From: Pontederia crassipes
Lineage: Eukaryota > Streptophyta > Magnoliopsida > Commelinales > Pontederiaceae
NCBI GenBank assembly: GCA_030549335.1
Contig: CM060189.1
Location: 27,241,001-27,305,000, forward strand
Reading direction: 5' to 3'
DNA: 64,000 nucleotides
Under the pieces are notes generated by a model that did not search any database, was not told where the DNA came from, and saw only the letters and a list, made by a program, of their open reading frames with translations. This document shows positions 59,835 through 64,000 of this stretch, one piece after another (within the stretch, counting starts at the first letter, position 1; each line of letters starts with the position of its first letter). The position numbers and the translations under genes are program-made.

Positions 59835-61440
59835 GTAACACCCAGCCAATTAAAAAAAACCAAATCAAATTAAAACAAATCAGACTCCTATTAGACTTGG
59901 AAATTTATCCTACTTATAAGGAAATAATAAAGCTTCCCCTCCCTATATAAACTACTCTCTACCTACATTAAACAAGTTTTTGCCCTATTCATCATCTCCT
60001 CATGTGTCCCCCTCGTACACCTACGTCCAGGATCCCAAGAGCCTGTCGTCGGATGCCGGAGAGACCACCGGAGATGAGCTAAAGCACCGGGTAACGAACA
60101 ATAGCCGCCAGGTTCTCTAGTGCATTATTTTTCGGTTGCTACTCCTCATTATTAACATCCTAGTGGTTCTTCCTTCTTTCCCCATGGATGGCATACACCC
60201 AGGGACGTGAATGATGAGCTCTTGAGGCCAAAGAAACTTCAGGGACAGCCGGAGAGGGAGAAGAACGAGAGGAAAGAGATCAGACCGCATGAGAATAAAG
60301 AGATCAGATCGTAGAGGAAAGCGAATAAAGGTAGGTGGATCATTCGATCAACCTCTGGATCGGTTTTAACAATAGATTTGCATGTTTAAGGACTCACATA
60401 GAACCCTAGTATGGTCTTTTATCTATCCTTTATCGATCCATGTATTTACTTTACGTATAAGAGGTTTATTCCGACGGAACTGTGTGGAAGAACGTGCAGC
60501 CGCAACCACGGTCCCTCCAGAATCACAGAACCCGACCCGGATGTGACCGCCATCGGTCGGAATCGACGTCGAGCCTGACCTGGGCTCTCCGTCTCCCGAT
60601 CCGTGCCGTCGCCGACGCGCACACAGCTACAGGAACTCGGCCCGGGTTCCACTGAATCCAGCCCGAGTTCCTGTAGGGATCTCTCTCGAATTCCGCTCGG
60701 ATCGAGTCTGGTTTACACTCGGTCCGAATTGGGTTGAGTCATCGATCATTGAAGAACTCGGCCCGGGTCAGACCCAACCCAGCTCAAGTTCTGATGTGAC
60801 ATGTCTGTTGTTCCATGATATTTGTCACGTTCGATTTTATTGATAGATTGATTCATAGGATAGCATTGCATTGCATGATCAGAAGTCCCAATCTGGACGA
60901 AGACGAGAACCTAAATAATTAAAGATAAAAACTTGGGTGCCCATATTACGGATTGACGAGAGCTCATGGCATTGCTCATCGCATTGTTGGGGCATTGGCT
61001 TGGCCTTGTCCCCGTTCATGACTTCTCCCCATCATGTGACGAAAGAGGATACTCTCCCCTATAGCGAGGATGACTTATCATGATGTGCACAATCATTGGC
61101 CTCACCTCATTGTAACCAAAACATTCAGTGATAACATTGCATAGATGACATTGATTCAAAGCATTGATTCGTCTTCCATGGAACATTGATCTTACTTAGA
61201 GGATCGCATTGATCTATTCTATTGATTTTGATATAGCACGACATTGATTCTATTCACATCGATTTTTCTACTTATGTCTATTTGTTTCATGCTTAAATTG
61301 GTTTATTATCCACTTATTGAGCTGCGAAGCTCACGAGTTATTGTATTAATGGTATATATATTGTATTCATTTTGCAAATATTTGACATACAATAAATGTA
61401 TGTGAGTAAATGCTAGAACACAACTAGAAATTTAATGTTC
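59835..61440 (+). mobile_element. Isolated LTR of a Ty3-type (Tekay/Del-like) element
   Basis: Begins TGTAACACCC, the usual start of this LTR family, preceded by unique sequence. A CTATATAAAC TATA box lies at about 59943. Near 61310 the phrase TTATTGAGCTGCGAAGCTCAC matches a hallmark of Tekay-type LTRs, and a polyadenylation-like AATAAA is at about 61391. No internal region follows, so it is a solo or truncated LTR. The right end and target duplication were not found, so the end coordinate is approximate. A GC-rich segment at 60470-60790 contains two copies of a GAACTCGGCCCGGGT palindromic module. Confidence 0.5.
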
Positions 61441-61939
61441 CTTATCACCATGAGGAATTGGCAAATTTCAAAGAATACATTAATTATAACTTAAATTATT
61501 GTTCTAAAAGCATATTTATTTATTATTATTGTTATTTAATATCAGGTTCCTTGCATCACCAGGGAGGAAGAAAGAGAAAATCGATTAGTGAGTGTAATAG
61601 TATATTCCGTTTTCTATTTTTTTTATGACAAGTAAAAAGGTTTACGGGCTTTCAGTTTATACTTTTTTCTTAATTTTACCACATCATGCTGAAAATTGAA
61701 AAAAAAAATATATGTTCATTCTTATTGTGTATTCTTAATTCATTCTGCTCGCTAAAGTTTGTTTCGTTTCCAATCAAATAATCAAATACTTGTATCAGTT
61801 ATTGGTTTTCTTCTTATCTTGTTGGAGTATATGCACACATATATACTTTAATCTTTTTTTAGATGGCAATATATAATTTGTTCTTAGATCGATATTGGAA
61901 TAATAAAAAAATATGTTGTTGATAATATCTTGGAATAAC

Positions 61940-62265
61940 GATGAGGTGCATGCATGCAAATGATGGCAGGTGCAAGGTGGCAACGAGCCGAGGTCCAAGG
62001 AACAAATAGGGAAGGGAGTGAGTTGTATGAATTAATGGTTTATGGAATGCAGTTGGCAAATCATTGAAAGATAATAAGTGTCTCTCAAAAAATTAATTAG
62101 TGCTTGAACTCATTTAATTAGCCAATTAATGCTACATTTGAATACACGAAATAGGCAACTATAGTTACGTTTTTCCTTTAAGGTCTGTTTACTTTTTTTA
62201 TTCAAAAAAATGTTTATTATTTCAAATTCATTAATTCCTTCTATTAATATGATTTTATTATTGTA
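61940..62265. repeat. Dispersed repeat, copy B
   Basis: Second copy of the repeat at 51850 (see there), in the same orientation, about 10 kb away, and diverged by scattered substitutions and small length differences. The homology continues into T-rich sequence and a TTCAAATTCATTAATTCCTTC phrase that matches TTCGAATTCACTAGTTCCTTC in copy A. Confidence 0.7.
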
Positions 62266-64000
62266 ATAGTAAAAAAAAAGTTTGATATTTTTCAATCAGT
62301 CATTCGGGTGAGGGCAATCACACTATCCGCAACTCATTTTTTATATCTAACGATCATTTTAATGCTTCTCAATGTATTTTTCAGAATTATTTTAATATCT
62401 ACAAATAATTTTTTTGATTAAATCATATCAGATCTCTTACAAAGTATTTCATATATTAAATTATTCATTGCATAGATATCCTTTAGAAGTCCTTGTCCTG
62501 TATTGGGTCTCTAACTCTTATTAGATCTAAATCACAAGAGTAATGTCATCAATGGAGTGCACAACTTTACATTTTGAATGTATTTTGTCTAACATAATCT
62601 CATTATTTTTTAATTTATATCATATATGATATGAATTCATAGAGAGCATCTCACATGCTTTTTATTTTAAAAGTTCTTGCTCAACTTATTTTTAGTTTCA
62701 TTGAGCACATAATTTGTTACGAGCATGATATCAAATATAATAATAATATCATTTTCATCATCTTTATTATGTCTATCATTTAGTAATGATGTAAGTAAAT
62801 AATTAATACATTTAATATTATTATGTGCAAAGCTTAAAAAAGGTCATCTTTTGTTAATTAAATATTTTTGGAGCAACGTGCATACTATTTTGATTGTCAG
62901 AATGTCAGTTTTTCATTGTGGAACAAAATGATTTAATCCACTCGTGAAATTATAAAATTTGTATTCCTTTGTGAAAGAAAATTGCAAGCACATTAATGTA
63001 ATAATAACTTTAAATGTTATCCATGTGATAATAATTACAGTACTTTCTAGGTTTCTTCTCCACTTTGTTATTTTGCATCTCCAAATGAAACTAGGACAAG
63101 ATGGCTTGTAAACTTTGTGTTCACAGCAATGAATAAAAAAATTAAGAAAGTCTATGAATCCATCTTCAAATATTTTTTTAAAAAAAGTCTATAAGCCAAC
63201 CATAGGTTCCGGGGTAGCTAAAACTTCAATTATAATGTTCCAAAAAAAATTCCAAGTTATGTTTTTTGCATCGCAATATATATAGATGTCTTGAGTTCCT
63301 TTGTTGCTTCATCTCTTCACAAATGTTTGCGACTTTGAAATTAGTTGCCCCATAACCTAATTTCCATCTTCATTATCAACTTGCATCTATGAATTATTGC
63401 CTTCAATCATTCTCCCTGAAGATAAAGATCATGTCATTCCACAGTTCTCTTAGAAGCAAATTTGGAATAACTTAACAACATATTAAAAGTTCAAAAAAGA
63501 ATAATAAAAAATAGATATAAATGATTGACAAAAAATTTTTGATATTTCGTTTGAAGAATTGAGATGGTTTATGCATATCCAAATATTTTTTAATATAAGT
63601 TTTTACAAATTAGCATAAACTAATTAGTGATGACAAAACAACTCATGAACAGATGTTGTGTGTGTGTGTAGAAGTATACATTTATGAAACATTTTCTTAA
63701 TGAAAATAAAAGCAATACCATATAGTGATTGTTTGTGACAATTAAAATAAGTTTTCTTTCCATCAATAATTTTATACATTAGAGAAATTTGAGGATACTC
63801 AAGTATCTAGGAAAGAAAAAGTACAAATTTTAAAATTTAAGACAACCTAATTGAAAGTCTATTCATACATCATGTTTTTCATGATAATAAATTGTAGTAA
63901 AATGATATGGAATAATTCCATTATAGACCCTAAAGGACAATAAGTAGGAGACAATGTGATTTTTGATATTGCATTAATAACTAAAGAATACATAATGAAA
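62266..64000. other. AT-rich DNA with no recognised gene
   Basis: AT-rich throughout. The stretch 63080-63470 has a slightly more mixed composition (for example CCTTTGTTGCTTCATCTCTTC) and may be a decayed gene or transposon on the minus strand, but no domain could be read. No bounded repeat was found. Confidence 0.4.

Overview
This is plant nuclear DNA, most likely from a non-grass monocot. The evidence is the set of plant-only gene families, intron-rich genes with AT-rich introns, tRNA-Met primer sites in LTR elements, and MITEs, CACTA, MULE and RTE elements. The monocot call rests mainly on the C-terminal sequence of the AS1/RS2-like copy and is an inference.

Layout: (1) 1.5-5.5 kb, + strand: receptor-like cytoplasmic kinase of the PCRK1/PBL19 type, 4 coding exons, with a GC-AG first intron and a short RTE-derived element just before a 3' splice site. 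(2) 8.3-14.5 kb, + strand: SR splicing factor of the SCL30 type, 7 coding exons, with a complete TRIM element in its longest intron. (3) 17.0-19.4 kb, - strand: a second RLCK-VII kinase of the APK1/PBL type, 6 exons. (4) 20.2-23.4 kb: a full-length RTE-clade LINE with target-site duplications and one long frame broken by three nonsense codons. (5) 25.3-34.6 kb, - strand: cytosolic triosephosphate isomerase, 9 exons and 253 aa, with a roughly 5 kb second intron full of repeats (L1 pieces, an hAT-like element, a tandem array). (6) 37.5-51 kb: repeat-rich block with three related long-TIR MULE-like elements, hAT-type MITEs, a CACTA element inside a SINE, and a decayed AS1/RS2 (ARP) MYB gene whose C-terminal coiled-coil part is still open. 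(7) 51-64 kb: a possible MBD-protein relic, an old L1 LINE split by a Ty3-type LTR fossil with an unusual foldback end, an isolated Tekay-like LTR, and AT-rich DNA.

The four intact-looking genes are ordinary housekeeping, signalling and RNA-processing genes and do not form a pathway or cluster. Two RLCK-VII kinases within 20 kb belong to different subgroups, so they are not a recent tandem pair. I found no CRISPR array, operon, rRNA gene or clear tRNA gene. Most of the unusual structure is in the transposable elements, several of which can be delimited to the base by their target-site duplications, and in the ARP relic.
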